A stretch of DNA of 53,195 nucleotides, taken from NCBI RefSeq assembly GCF_016056275.1, contig NZ_JAECZA010000022.1:1-53195 (forward strand), read 5' to 3'. Below, one piece after another: positions 44,708 to 53,195 of the stretch (position 1 is its first letter; each line of letters begins with the position of its first letter). The position numbers were made by a program, and so were the translations under genes. A model generated the notes under the pieces. The model was not told where the DNA came from. It saw nothing but the letters and a program-made list of their open reading frames with translations, and did not search any database. Source of the stretch: Dendronalium phyllosphericum CENA369 (GTDB lineage Bacteria > Cyanobacteriota > Cyanobacteriia > Cyanobacteriales > Nostocaceae).

Positions 44708-45995
44708 TTTTTTTAACCTCTCGATCGCTAAAATTAGTTCCGATTGCCATCAAAGCTAATCCATCAGGTCTAGTTTGACGATTTCGTTGATAATCAAGAG
44801 TCAGAGATAGATAAGTTGTGACATACATCAACCAATTCCAACTGGGAGTTAATAATCTGGCTTCTGAAAAGTTTACAATGACGATGATAATTAGCATCTG
44901 CATTGGCCAATAATCTTCTGGCTTTTTTGCCACTGAAACAATCCGCATCAGTGCCATCACAAAAAATCTCATAAAACCTGCGGCAAAAATCCCAAAACCT
45001 AATAATCCTAGTTCCAACAATAGTTCTAAAAAACCATTATGAGCATTACTTGCCCATTCGTACGTAGCTCTCACATTAGAAGCAGCAGCACTAGTCCAAA
45101 ATCCATAATATCCATAACCTAACCAAGGTCTTTCCCAAACCTTAGAAACTAATAATTCCCAGAGATCGGAACGCCCATTCAAAGTAAGGTCTTTACCAGA
45201 AGTACCTACTATAATTTCGGCATTATTTATCAGGAATATAGAAAAAATCAAAAGTAACATTAAAGCTGAACTTATCGTTATAACTTGTAGTTTATAATTC
45301 GTTTTTTTCAGTATTTTATATATTGGTAAAAGTAAGATAATTGTTAATAAAATAGTTAACGATGTTGTCGAACGCGAGAGGACAATTAAGCATATAGATA
45401 GTCCACAGAGTGTCCACATTAACCACCGATATCGAGAGCTACTAAGAGCAAGATGCAAAAAAACTCCTGCACTCCAAGCCATCATGTATCCTAATTCATT
45501 TTTATGACCATAAATTCCGCTCCACATCCCTGCTAATTCAGGTGCTTGATGAATAAAATTTGGCACGAATGCAGAAAATAACATAGACAATGAGGCGGCT
45601 ACACCAAGAGCCCAAGCTATTAGCCTCATTTGTTCCCTAAGAGAATAACGCGTTGCTAAATAGATTGCTAAAAAATATATTCGGATAAGACCTTTTATAT
45701 AAGTCAGACCAGTACTTACGTCTTCTGACCACAAAAGAGAAAATATAACTATTGCTAGCAAAAAAAACTGTAAGGGGTTTTTGATAATTACATATAAAAA
45801 ACTTTTCCAGTATAAAAGTGTGAAATAAAATAGGATTAAATATGAAACTATATTGAACAAAGTATCTAATTTATCACCTCCAAGAGGAGATGAAGAAATT
45901 TCCTGAGCAGGGTGTATTGTTAATGCGCCTACAGCAATGAGCAATAATAAAATAGTTAATATTTTTTCTTGTAAATTTACCTTTTTTTGTGACAT
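44688..45995 (-). CDS. O-antigen polymerase/ligase-like membrane protein (Wzy)
   Basis: This 435-residue, highly hydrophobic protein has about 10-12 membrane helices. The large periplasmic loop holds the Wzy_C pattern NGRSDLWELLVSKVWERPWL, GYGYYGFWTSAAA and NAHNGFLELLLELGLLG, common to O-antigen ligases and polymerases. Its position beside wzx and wzc argues for polymerase rather than ligase. It would join flipped repeat units outside the plasma membrane. It overlaps the GT4 gene downstream by 20 bases. Confidence 0.88.
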   Translation of the reverse strand: MSQKKVNLQEKILTILLLLIAVGALTIHPAQEISSSPLGGDKLDTLFNIVSYLILFYFTLLYWKSFLYVIIKNPLQFFLLAIVIFSLLWSEDVSTGLTYIKGLIRIYFLAIYLATRYSLREQMRLIAWALGVAASLSMLFSAFVPNFIHQAPELAGMWSGIYGHKNELGYMMAWSAGVFLHLALSSSRYRWLMWTLCGLSICLIVLSRSTTSLTILLTIILLLPIYKILKKTNYKLQVITISSALMLLLIFSIFLINNAEIIVGTSGKDLTLNGRSDLWELLVSKVWERPWLGYGYYGFWTSAAASNVRATYEWASNAHNGFLELLLELGLLGFGIFAAGFMRFFVMALMRIVSVAKKPEDYWPMQMLIIIVIVNFSEARLLTPSWNWLMYVTTYLSLTLDYQRNRQTRPDGLALMAIGTNFSDREVKKNENFTS

Positions 45996-46029
45996 TATGA
46001 CTTATCTATGTAATTTAGTATATATACTG

Positions 46030-46956
46030 CTAATTCTGAATTTTGGAATGATTCAATATTTTTTTAACTTCTTCTTTAAAAATATCTAATGCAGTTGCTT
46101 TATAAACTGTTTTTTGTGTAAAAATATCTGCCTCTACATTACGTACAATATATGGAGGATGCTTTAAGGGAAATTCCATTGCTTGTGTTGGTATATTTAT
46201 AAAAGAAAATTTTTGATTGGAAGTAAAATGAGTTGCATCTGCACCAACACCAATATTAGACACTAAATTAACATTAGGAATAATACTCAAGCTACCTTGC
46301 ATCCAGCAAGCAAATGTCCATTGATAATCCCAGGTAATACCTGTCGGATTGTCATAAACAGATTGAAATGTTCGTCGCCAATAATTTACTGCTTTTGGGT
46401 CTATAAGAATGTCATGTAAAAGATTTTCTGTTTGCACCTCTTTCCAAAGTTTGATGCTTAAATCGTAATATTGCCAAGCACGTCTCCAAGTGGCCCAACC
46501 CCAGCAGTGACTGTAGCGAGAAAAATAGTAACTATAATTTGTGCGTCTTTGCCCAGATTGAACATTCTGAGCAGAAATAGTAGATATTCTCGTATCATTC
46601 CTATACTTGTTCAATAATTCTTCACCAAATCTAAAAAAGCTAGGATGAGGGATACAATCATCTTCTAAAATAATTGTCTCTTCAACATTACTAAAGACCC
46701 AATCTAAACCGCTAGAGACTCTTTTGGCACAACCTAAGTTAATATCGGAATAATTTTTGATAACTTCGCAATCCCAATCAACTCTATCAATAACTGACCT
46801 AGTAGTTTCACACCTTTCTGCCTCATCTTCGCGATCAGTTCGAGGGCCATCTGCAATGACAAAAAGTTTTATTGGCTTTACTTGACGAATGACTTGAAAG
46901 ACTTTTTCTGTTGTTTCTGGGCGCTTAAAAATAATAAAAGTTACTGGTGTTTCCAT
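46030..46956 (-). CDS. Glycosyltransferase, GT2/HlpA-like
   Basis: The 308-residue protein opens TPVTFIIFKRPETTEKVFQVI and has ETIILEDDCIPHPSFFRFG (metal-binding acidic triplet) and SHCWGWATWRRAWQYYD, a motif typical of a family of GT-A transferases, often listed as HlpA-like, in polysaccharide loci. The substrate is unknown. It is placed between wzx and wzy, with spacers of 52 and 34 bases, in the same operon. Confidence 0.82.
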   Translation of the reverse strand: METPVTFIIFKRPETTEKVFQVIRQVKPIKLFVIADGPRTDREDEAERCETTRSVIDRVDWDCEVIKNYSDINLGCAKRVSSGLDWVFSNVEETIILEDDCIPHPSFFRFGEELLNKYRNDTRISTISAQNVQSGQRRTNYSYYFSRYSHCWGWATWRRAWQYYDLSIKLWKEVQTENLLHDILIDPKAVNYWRRTFQSVYDNPTGITWDYQWTFACWMQGSLSIIPNVNLVSNIGVGADATHFTSNQKFSFINIPTQAMEFPLKHPPYIVRNVEADIFTQKTVYKATALDIFKEEVKKILNHSKIQN

Positions 46957-47008
46957 TTTTAATTAGTTTGACTGCTATTTTTAATATAGAAAGGTAGAGT
47001 CAGAATGA

Positions 47009-48331
47009 TTAATATTTATAAAAACGTAGCAAAGACTGCATCTGAATCTGAAATAGCTTTTGTGTTCTTGTATCAAATGCATTACAGATAAAAGCGGCAG
47101 CAGCTTGAGATATGATTGTTGCGATCGCAGCACCAAGCCCTGCATATTTAGGAATCAACAATAAGTTGAGAATAATATTTAATATAGCCCCTGTTAAAGT
47201 TTTACCTAAAGAAACATGGTTCAACCCTTCAGCAATAAACCAAGGTGATGTTGCAAGACCCATAAACACAAACAAAGAAGTCCAGATATGCACCGCTAAT
47301 ATTGGCCCTGCTTCTATATATCCATTTCCAAATAACACCATAATTATTGTGTTGGATAAAAACGTCATTGGCAGAGCAATTGCCAGAGATATACATATTA
47401 GTAGACGAAGTAATTGTCCTATTCGCTGATAGTAAACACTTTCTGATTTTTCCTTAGCTGCGTAAATGGAAGGAGCAACAGAAGAAACAATTGCTCCTGG
47501 AATAAAATACCAAATTTCAGAAATCCGCACAGCAGCAGAATAAATTCCTACCTCCTTATCTCCTATCATCTGACCTAACATTATTTGATCGATTCTCATA
47601 AAAATCAGGATAGCGAACCCTGAAAAAATTAAGGGTAGACTCTCTTTTAGAAGGGTTTTGGCAACACTAGAACTCCATCTCCATAGCCAAAATGAAAACC
47701 CTCGAATTTGGTAAGCAATCATTAAGCCAATAGCACTCATCACAAATTCTGCTAATGTTACCCAAGCAAAAGCTAACAATGGTGCTTTTGTTAAAATTAG
47801 TGCTATTTTGATCAAACTATTTAGTAGAAATGCTATATTTTTAGCAATTACAGCGTATTTTGACTCCACCTGTGATTGAAACCATAGCTCGATAGTATCA
47901 GAAGCTCTAAAAATTCCTACGATCGCTAAAATTGTAACTAATAATATCTTCAGAGTTTCCCGCTCGCCTAAGAACAACACACTACCGACTGCTACTAATA
48001 CAGAGGCAATTCCACCCAAGAATTTTAGCCAAAAAGTCGTACCTAAAATTTCTTCTTTGTTTGATGATTTACGAATAATATGGCGAACTACTACATCATC
48101 CAACCCCAGAGTAAAAATTGGACTAAATAAGCTGACAAAGGCCAAAGCATAGTTAAATAGACCATACTGCTGTACTCCTAAATAGCGAGCTATCCATACT
48201 CCTATAACTAAGCTTGCACCCATACGTAGAATACGATCTGCAAACAACCAACTTGTATTGGCGATAATTGCGCGCAGTCCAGAATGAGATTTAAATTTTG
48301 ATAAGTTTTGAAGGCTTAATTTACTCAGCAT
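47009..48331 (-). CDS. Polysaccharide flippase (Wzx-like)
   Basis: This 440-residue membrane protein of the MOP/MATE-type flippase superfamily has about 12-14 helices. The start NTSWLFADRILRMGASLVIG and VWIARYLGVQQYGLFNYALAF is typical of Wzx/RfbX proteins, as are the helices around IFMRIDQIMLGQMIGDKEVG and IYSAAVRISEIWYFIP. Wzx carries undecaprenyl-linked repeat units across the plasma membrane. Wzc, Wzy and the initiating transferase are all on the same strand, completing a Wzx/Wzy pathway. An outer-membrane exporter (Wza) is not in the window. Confidence 0.92.
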   Translation of the reverse strand: MLSKLSLQNLSKFKSHSGLRAIIANTSWLFADRILRMGASLVIGVWIARYLGVQQYGLFNYALAFVSLFSPIFTLGLDDVVVRHIIRKSSNKEEILGTTFWLKFLGGIASVLVAVGSVLFLGERETLKILLVTILAIVGIFRASDTIELWFQSQVESKYAVIAKNIAFLLNSLIKIALILTKAPLLAFAWVTLAEFVMSAIGLMIAYQIRGFSFWLWRWSSSVAKTLLKESLPLIFSGFAILIFMRIDQIMLGQMIGDKEVGIYSAAVRISEIWYFIPGAIVSSVAPSIYAAKEKSESVYYQRIGQLLRLLICISLAIALPMTFLSNTIIMVLFGNGYIEAGPILAVHIWTSLFVFMGLATSPWFIAEGLNHVSLGKTLTGAILNIILNLLLIPKYAGLGAAIATIISQAAAAFICNAFDTRTQKLFQIQMQSLLRFYKY

Positions 48332-48456
48332 TGTCTTTTAACTTCAGCATTTAATATTTTGTATCTATAACTTTCCATAACGTAAATTTTTGCTAGCCTG
48401 CTAAATTTACAGAATAAACTAAGTTAATTATGCTTTTATATAATAAGTATTACTTA

Positions 48457-49407
48457 TTAGGTTTTTAGCTTACCCATAACTGAGATTTTCAATAAATAGT
48501 TGAATAACAAAACCACTCCTTTAATTTTCCAATAAAAATTATGCTCAAACAAAAAGATTATTTTAAAATAAGAGAGAAAATCTTGAAGTTTTGGGCATGG
48601 AATTGTTTTGATTTCGTTCAAACATGTAAAAGCCAATAACAGGGGCGAACTAAGATTATTTTTTTGCATGATGTAACTAAATAAGGAATTGCGTTTCCAA
48701 AATCTTTTATATTCATAGTTTTTATCTGCATCTAAAAATTTCTTATTATGATATTGATTAGTTTGATGTATTCTGTACCTTACTAAAGGTGTAGATAGAT
48801 AAAACTTTTTTGCTCCTACCAAAGAAGCTCCCCATACGAGACAGTCATCAGCTCTAACACGCCAATCTTCCGTATGTGGAATGGGTAAAATTTTTTGGAT
48901 TATTTCTCTACGAATGGATAATGTTGATGTTATAGACCCAATCCATTCCCCAGTATATAAAGTTTTAATTACTGAATAACCTAAATCTGAATCTACTTCA
49001 TAATTTTGAAATGTTCCTTCTACTGAACCAAATTTTTTATATGCACAAAATATAAAATCACATTCACTACGCCTGTTGTAAAACTTCAGAGTTGTTTCTA
49101 AATATTCAGGTTCATAGATATCATCAGCATCTAAAAAAAAGATAATGTCCCCAGTTGCGGCTAAGAAAGCTTCGTTAAAGGATGATAATTGTCCTTGATT
49201 TTGTTCTTTTATTATATACTTGACATTGGGTTCTTCGGAAAATTTAGCTATTACTTCCGCAGAATTATCTGTGGATGCATCATCAACAATAATAATTTCA
49301 TCAAATTTAACTGTTTGATTTAAGGCGCTATCAACTGCCTCTAACAGATATTCAGCGTAATTGTAATTGTTAATTAAACAAGAAGTTTTGATTGTTTTTG
49401 TATACAT
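48457..49407 (-). CDS. GT2-family glycosyltransferase
   Basis: This 316-residue family 2 transferase has TSCLINNYNYAEYLLEAVDS, IIIVDDASTDNSAEVI, GDIIFFLDADDIYEPEYLE and RADDCLVWGASLVG. The FLDADD triplet binds the metal-nucleotide sugar; the last stretch holds the catalytic base region. It is very AT-rich in the C-terminal coding part and ends with hydrophobic stretches that may attach it to the membrane. It is the second gene of the operon, after wzc. Confidence 0.92.
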   Translation of the reverse strand: MYTKTIKTSCLINNYNYAEYLLEAVDSALNQTVKFDEIIIVDDASTDNSAEVIAKFSEEPNVKYIIKEQNQGQLSSFNEAFLAATGDIIFFLDADDIYEPEYLETTLKFYNRRSECDFIFCAYKKFGSVEGTFQNYEVDSDLGYSVIKTLYTGEWIGSITSTLSIRREIIQKILPIPHTEDWRVRADDCLVWGASLVGAKKFYLSTPLVRYRIHQTNQYHNKKFLDADKNYEYKRFWKRNSLFSYIMQKNNLSSPLLLAFTCLNEIKTIPCPKLQDFLSYFKIIFLFEHNFYWKIKGVVLLFNYLLKISVMGKLKT

Positions 49408-49633
49408 ATTAAATTATCCAATCGAGTAATCAAAAATATATAAAATGACAATGTAACGTAACTAAATAACTATGACTAAATAATTTTTTTCATGTTTAGT
49501 AAAAATAGATAATATTTTTTGGTAAAGTATACTTACCAAACTCTAACACCAATACTTAGAGCGATTATTCTTATCATTCATCTACAGATATTATGTTGAA
49601 GATGCAAAATAAAAATAATCGCAACAAATAATC

Positions 49634-51874
49634 TTAAGGATGCTCGCGTTCGTTATTTTTGCGAGAAATTAATGATTTTTGGGTAATTTTTTTTAAGCTG
49701 CCAGATACGGAACTCTGTTCGAGTTGTTGTCTTTTGGTGTAGTAGAAATAATTGTCAGGCTCACTTTTAACATTCACACCATTTATGACTATGCCTAAAA
49801 CTTTCTGGCCTGATTGAGTCAAAAACTCTTTAGCTGAATTGGCACTATCTAAATCAACTACTCCAGGACGAACGACTAATAAGATACCGTCAGTAAGGCT
49901 ACTTAAAACGGCAGCATCTGGTATTCCTGATAGAGGCGGCGTATCAAAAATAATGAAGTCGTAATCCCTACCAAAGCTACTAATCAATTTTGTCATACTT
50001 TGAGAATCTAGCATTGCCACTGGATTGGGAGGTAAAGTTCCGCAAGTAAGAACTTCCAGATTAGGCATCACTTCTTGCACCGCTTCATCTAAAGAAACTT
50101 GACCAATAATGACATTACTTAGTCCAACTGTATTTTTGAGTTCCCAGATATGATGTTGTATGGGATGGCGCATATCTGTATCTACTAACAAGACCCGACG
50201 ACCCGCCTGAGCCATAGTCACAGCTAGATTTGCAGATACTTCAGACTTGCCTTCTTTGGGAACGGAACTTGTAACTACAATGCTTTTGAGCGGTTTATCA
50301 GAACAGAGGAACTTCAAGTTAACTTGTAGTATCTGGTATGCATCCCCAAGAGGAAAGTAAGGAACATCTCTACCAATGATTTTGGGAATAGGTCTATCAA
50401 GTCCTACTACAGAAGAATGCTCTTTCCCATTTCTGCCTAGTGTGGGAATGACTCCCAAAACAGTGTATCTTAAGACTTCTTTAGCTTCTTTGACTGTCTT
50501 CACCGAGCGGTCTATCAAGTCTAAACTAAAGGCAGCAATGACACCTAAGAAAAGACCAATTGCTCCCCCACCAACAATGAACAGGAGTTTGCGGGGGCCT
50601 TGTGGTTTATCAGGTGTTAAAGCATAGGAAATAACACGTGCATTGGGAATTTTTTGGTTTTGTGCGATGTCAATTTCTTGACGTTTCTTTAAAAGTGTTT
50701 CGTAAGTCGTTTGAGCTGCTTGCAGTCTTCGTTCAAGTTCTCGCTGATTTTGCTCTAACTTAGGTAAATAATTTGCTCGTCTGACATAGGCATATCGCTG
50801 TTGCAAGAGTGTATTAATTTGTCTGTCTAGACCGACGCGTTGTGCCTCTCCACGAGTAATATCTGCAATTAAGCTTTGTCGCAACTGTCCAATTTGTAAA
50901 CTTCCTTCTGTTACTGGTGCTTCGCCGGCTACTTGTTCTGTCCGCTCTTTTAATAAGCTCTTAAGAGCTGTAACTTTTTCTTCTAAATTAATAATTGTAG
51001 GGTGTCCGGCTTGAAAACGAGTTCGCTCCAGTGCCAGTTGACTCTCAGCTTCTTGGAGTTGGGCAAGCACTTTTTGAACTCCAGGTGCTTGACTCAATTC
51101 AGATTCAATTACACCTTGTTGTGAATTTACCTGAGCTTGAGCGCGTAACTGGTCTAAGCGACCCTTGACATCATTAAGTTGAGCTTGAGCTTGATAAATT
51201 TGGTTGTCTAATTTAGAAATTGTATCGACTGCGGCAGTTGCTTCTTGATCTAAGACAATAACTTGATTCTTTTCTTTAAATAGCCGTAGTTGTGATTCCG
51301 CTCTGCGAACAATTTCCTCGGCTTTAGGTAGTTCCACTACAAGAACCTGTTTGGCTGCCAATGCTTCGTTTTGATTAGCGTTGATATTTAAGTCTATATA
51401 ATTGTTAATTACTTTATTGACAATCTTGGCAGCAAGTTCGGGATTGTTGCTTTGATAAGAAAGCTGCACAACATCAGTTCCTTTAATTCCTTCTACTTTT
51501 AGTTGTTGTGCTAAGTCTGGAATTGAGAGCGGTTTGCCAGTATTCTCTTTGAGGTTGAGATCCTTAATTGTTTTCTCCAATACTGGATTGGAATTAATAA
51601 CTCTTACTTGAGTTTCTAGGGGATTATCGTTTACATTTAAAGCTTCTAAACGTCCGATGTCTTCTGGTGACCCTATAAGTGAGGAAGTGCGATTGGTTTT
51701 AATCATCAAACTTCCTTCTGCCTTGTATGAAGGTTTTAGTGAAAATGCATACAAGCATCCAAGGGTAACGGCTATGCCCAAAATTCCGACAACAGCTAGC
51801 CAACGCCGTTGCAAAACCTCTAAATATTTCTGAATATTTACTTCTTCAACGTTTGGTAAAGATTCCATTGTCAT
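49634..51874 (-). CDS. Wzz/Wzc-type chain-length regulator and BY-kinase
   Basis: This 746-residue fused polysaccharide co-polymerase and tyrosine autokinase controls chain length and export. Two membrane helices (about 30-50 and 429-450) flank a long periplasmic coiled-coil region containing a Pro-rich segment (SYALTPDKPQGPRK) before the second helix. The cytoplasmic kinase has Walker A VPKEGKSEVSANLA (Lys543), Walker A' VLLVDTDMRHP and Walker B YDFIIFDTPP. The tail contains a tyrosine cluster NYFYYTKR (Tyr709, 711, 712), the likely autophosphorylation sites. A start at the third codon (51868) is also possible. As first gene of the minus-strand operon it is preceded by a long leader region (51875-52816). 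Regulation of polymer synthesis by phosphorylation is the family norm. Confidence 0.94.
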   Translation of the reverse strand: MTMESLPNVEEVNIQKYLEVLQRRWLAVVGILGIAVTLGCLYAFSLKPSYKAEGSLMIKTNRTSSLIGSPEDIGRLEALNVNDNPLETQVRVINSNPVLEKTIKDLNLKENTGKPLSIPDLAQQLKVEGIKGTDVVQLSYQSNNPELAAKIVNKVINNYIDLNINANQNEALAAKQVLVVELPKAEEIVRRAESQLRLFKEKNQVIVLDQEATAAVDTISKLDNQIYQAQAQLNDVKGRLDQLRAQAQVNSQQGVIESELSQAPGVQKVLAQLQEAESQLALERTRFQAGHPTIINLEEKVTALKSLLKERTEQVAGEAPVTEGSLQIGQLRQSLIADITRGEAQRVGLDRQINTLLQQRYAYVRRANYLPKLEQNQRELERRLQAAQTTYETLLKKRQEIDIAQNQKIPNARVISYALTPDKPQGPRKLLFIVGGGAIGLFLGVIAAFSLDLIDRSVKTVKEAKEVLRYTVLGVIPTLGRNGKEHSSVVGLDRPIPKIIGRDVPYFPLGDAYQILQVNLKFLCSDKPLKSIVVTSSVPKEGKSEVSANLAVTMAQAGRRVLLVDTDMRHPIQHHIWELKNTVGLSNVIIGQVSLDEAVQEVMPNLEVLTCGTLPPNPVAMLDSQSMTKLISSFGRDYDFIIFDTPPLSGIPDAAVLSSLTDGILLVVRPGVVDLDSANSAKEFLTQSGQKVLGIVINGVNVKSEPDNYFYYTKRQQLEQSSVSGSLKKITQKSLISRKNNEREHP

Positions 51875-52172
51875 ATATAAAATATAGAAAGACTAGTTGC
51901 AGCAGATTTTTATCAGTATTTTTACATCGATAACACTATAGTTTACTTCGCAATAGTAATATTTGCATTGATTATCAGCTAACACTTCTTGGATTGACGT
52001 TGTTCAATAGTGGAAGTTCGTTTCTGAACATTTTTAACTTATTTAAGTTATGTTATCCAGCTTCAACGTATGCACAGAACAAGATATAGTACACCATTTT
52101 GAATATTTTGAGTTTTAATAGCCCCGTATCTACAACTTAAGCTACTTCATTGGAAGACTCAAACATAAGAGT

Positions 52173-52203
52173 TTTTTGAAAAAATTTTTCATTTTTTCAA
52201 AAA
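52173..52203. promoter_or_regulatory. 13-bp perfect inverted repeat upstream of wzc
   Basis: TTTTTGAAAAAAT (52173-52185) and ATTTTTTCAAAAA (52191-52203) surround TTTTC. It lies about 300 bases before the wzc start. An AT-only stem is weak as a terminator; binding site or attenuator-like structure are possible. Confidence 0.5.
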
Positions 52204-52500
52204 GTTAGTACTTTTATGTAATTATTTATAATTTCTCTACGATCGACCTAACGATTCATATCATAGTATGTAAGAACACTTAAGCGTGTAACTTTATCAA
52301 AATTTTATATAATCAAGGCAGTTTTATTTAAAAACTGTAGTACAATCCAGGGTCTGGAGAGTACATCATTGGGTTAAAGCATCTGAAATTTTCTCGTTCT
52401 ATTCAGTTAAAATAATCAATTGCAATTTAAAACTCCTTACATGTCTGTGTTTCTGTGCCATGACATCAGCCCCAACGATCGCTCTTCAAGCAAACTTCAT

Positions 52501-52524
52501 ACGAACTCTCATATGAGTGTTCGT
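52501..52524. promoter_or_regulatory. 24-bp near-perfect palindrome, candidate operator
   Basis: ACGAACTCTCAT/ATGAGTGTTCGT is symmetric at 11 of 12 positions. Such dyads are typical of dimeric regulator sites. It lies about 630 bases upstream of wzc and 293 bases from the IS701-like transposase stop. No regulator gene is nearby. Confidence 0.5.
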
Positions 52525-52816
52525 AAATAGGGGAAATAAGCGATTCCAATGAAAAACTCTACTCTACCCTAGCCTGTGGTAACCTTTTCAGGTGATGTTC
52601 AATAACTCGCGCTTCACTACGAAGATTGCAACCTAAAAAACTTCAGCTATTTTGTTGAGTGCATCATACGAATATATTTTAGGTTGTTGGATTTTAGCTT
52701 CTAACTTCCCAATCAGCGGGGTATTGTACTTGACTGAGAAGCGCCGTACAAGATTCTATTAGATCTTACCCCTCTTCTGTCACTTTCCGGAATAAGCAAG
52801 TAGTTCAGGAGCTAAA

Positions 52817-53194
52817 TCATCCAGAAGCATAATAGGGTTTAAATTGATTCATTGCGGCAATTAAATGATTGAATCCCAGTAACAAATGTGAATTAGGGAA
52901 AATACTTAACCAAGGATAAATTAACCAAAATAGTAAAAGTGGTTGGATAATGAGACGCAGATTATTTAAAGCATTCTTCCATCCAGATTCATGGTTCCAT
53001 TGCGGATGGTTAGAAAAATCAACATCACTCAGATCTTGTGCCTCAGTCTCAAGTTGACGAGATTGATTTAAGCCTAATAAGACGGAAGAATTTAAACTAA
53101 TCATCGTGTAAACACAAAAAATAATCTCCCACCACCTCTCAATATGTTGAAAATTGGTGAAACGGTAATCTGTCCAGCCTAGCTCTTGTTTACA
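52817..53194 (-). CDS. IS701-like transposase, C-terminal part (cut by window edge)
   Basis: The open frame runs to the window edge: CKQELGWTDYRFTNFQHIER, then WWEIIFCVYTMISLNSS, and ends NQFKPYYASG. The K-x-E-L-G-W-x-D-x-R ... I-x-[KR]-W-W-E-[IL] block is the region around the last catalytic Glu of IS701/DDE_5-type transposases, which are common in cyanobacteria. About 125 C-terminal residues are visible. The Met at 53104 is internal. No frameshift is seen in this part; the element's own end should lie near 52700-52800 but could not be defined. Confidence 0.78.
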   Translation of the reverse strand, partial: CKQELGWTDYRFTNFQHIERWWEIIFCVYTMISLNSSVLLGLNQSRQLETEAQDLSDVDFSNHPQWNHESGWKNALNNLRLIIQPLLLFWLIYPWLSIFPNSHLLLGFNHLIAAMNQFKPYYASG

Positions 53195-53195
53195 C

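Larger units (their letters stand above)
51875..52816. other. Long non-coding leader region of the polysaccharide operon
   Basis: These 942 bases hold no gene. Within them are a perfect 13-bp inverted repeat with five-base loop (52173-52203), a 24-bp near-perfect palindrome (52501-52524) and several AT-rich candidate promoters that cannot be distinguished by eye. The right part (from about 52700) may belong to the end of the IS701-like element. Confidence 0.5.

Noticed and set aside
53104-53104. Met at 53104 as start of a 95-residue hypothetical protein
   Set aside because: The frame continues to the window edge with IS701-like sequence (KQELGWTDYR), so this Met is internal to a transposase.

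Overview
The window looks like chromosome from a filamentous, probably heterocyst-forming cyanobacterium (order Nostocales). The reasons are frequent HIP1 octamers (GCGATCGC), heptameric short tandem repeats between and inside genes, moderate-to-low GC, IS630/IS1634/IS701-type insertion sequences, and cyanobacterial families such as DUF1816, PaO/Tic55-like Rieske oxygenases and HEINNP-type histidine kinases. The species cannot be named from the sequence alone. No rRNA, tRNA or CRISPR array was seen.

Layout. 1-1135 is IS debris: the 3' part of an IS630-type element sitting in the start of an IS1634-type (DUF4277) transposase gene, next to a decapitated SnoaL-like gene. 1371-6591 holds two sensor histidine kinases with closely related kinase cores but different sensors (an APC-type permease body and a Cache-like domain). 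6597-13230 is mixed accessory content: a Rieske oxygenase, a small membrane protein coupled to a PhnD-like binding protein, a ParE remnant, a TTC38-like TPR protein, a CAP-domain protein, an alpha/beta hydrolase and a DUF1816 protein. 13325-24450 is mostly housekeeping: rlmB, mrnC, a STAS anti-sigma antagonist (possibly with an ATT start), carA, an aspartic-protease lipoprotein, trpD carrying an in-frame run of heptamer repeats, a solitary Dam-type methylase, a ClC-CBS-USP transporter and a small Cys-rich membrane protein.

25024-51874 is a large surface-polysaccharide region. The right half, read on the minus strand from 51874 down to 37435, is a Wzx/Wzy-type assembly line: Wzz-Wzc tyrosine kinase, GT2, Wzx flippase, GT, Wzy polymerase, GT4, GT-A, GT2, GT4, WecG/TagA GT and the initiating polyprenyl-phosphate glycosylphosphotransferase. 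A + strand pair, gloB and a GH10 xylanase-type lipoprotein, separates it from a second minus-strand block (34756-26014) of glycosyltransferases around an ABC exporter. That exporter carries an unusual C-terminal tail with two histidine-kinase DHp-like repeats and no kinase ATPase domain. The inferred process is assembly of a repeat unit on undecaprenyl phosphate, flipping, polymerisation and chain-length control, with the ABC exporter acting in a parallel or modifying route. The window ends with a 0.94 kb non-coding leader region and the 3' end of an IS701-like transposase.

The most noteworthy items are the ABC exporter with duplicated DHp-like tail (His in one repeat, Glu at the same place in the other), the permease-kinase fusion with an altered G1 box, heptamer repeats translated inside TrpD, and a probable ATT initiation codon.
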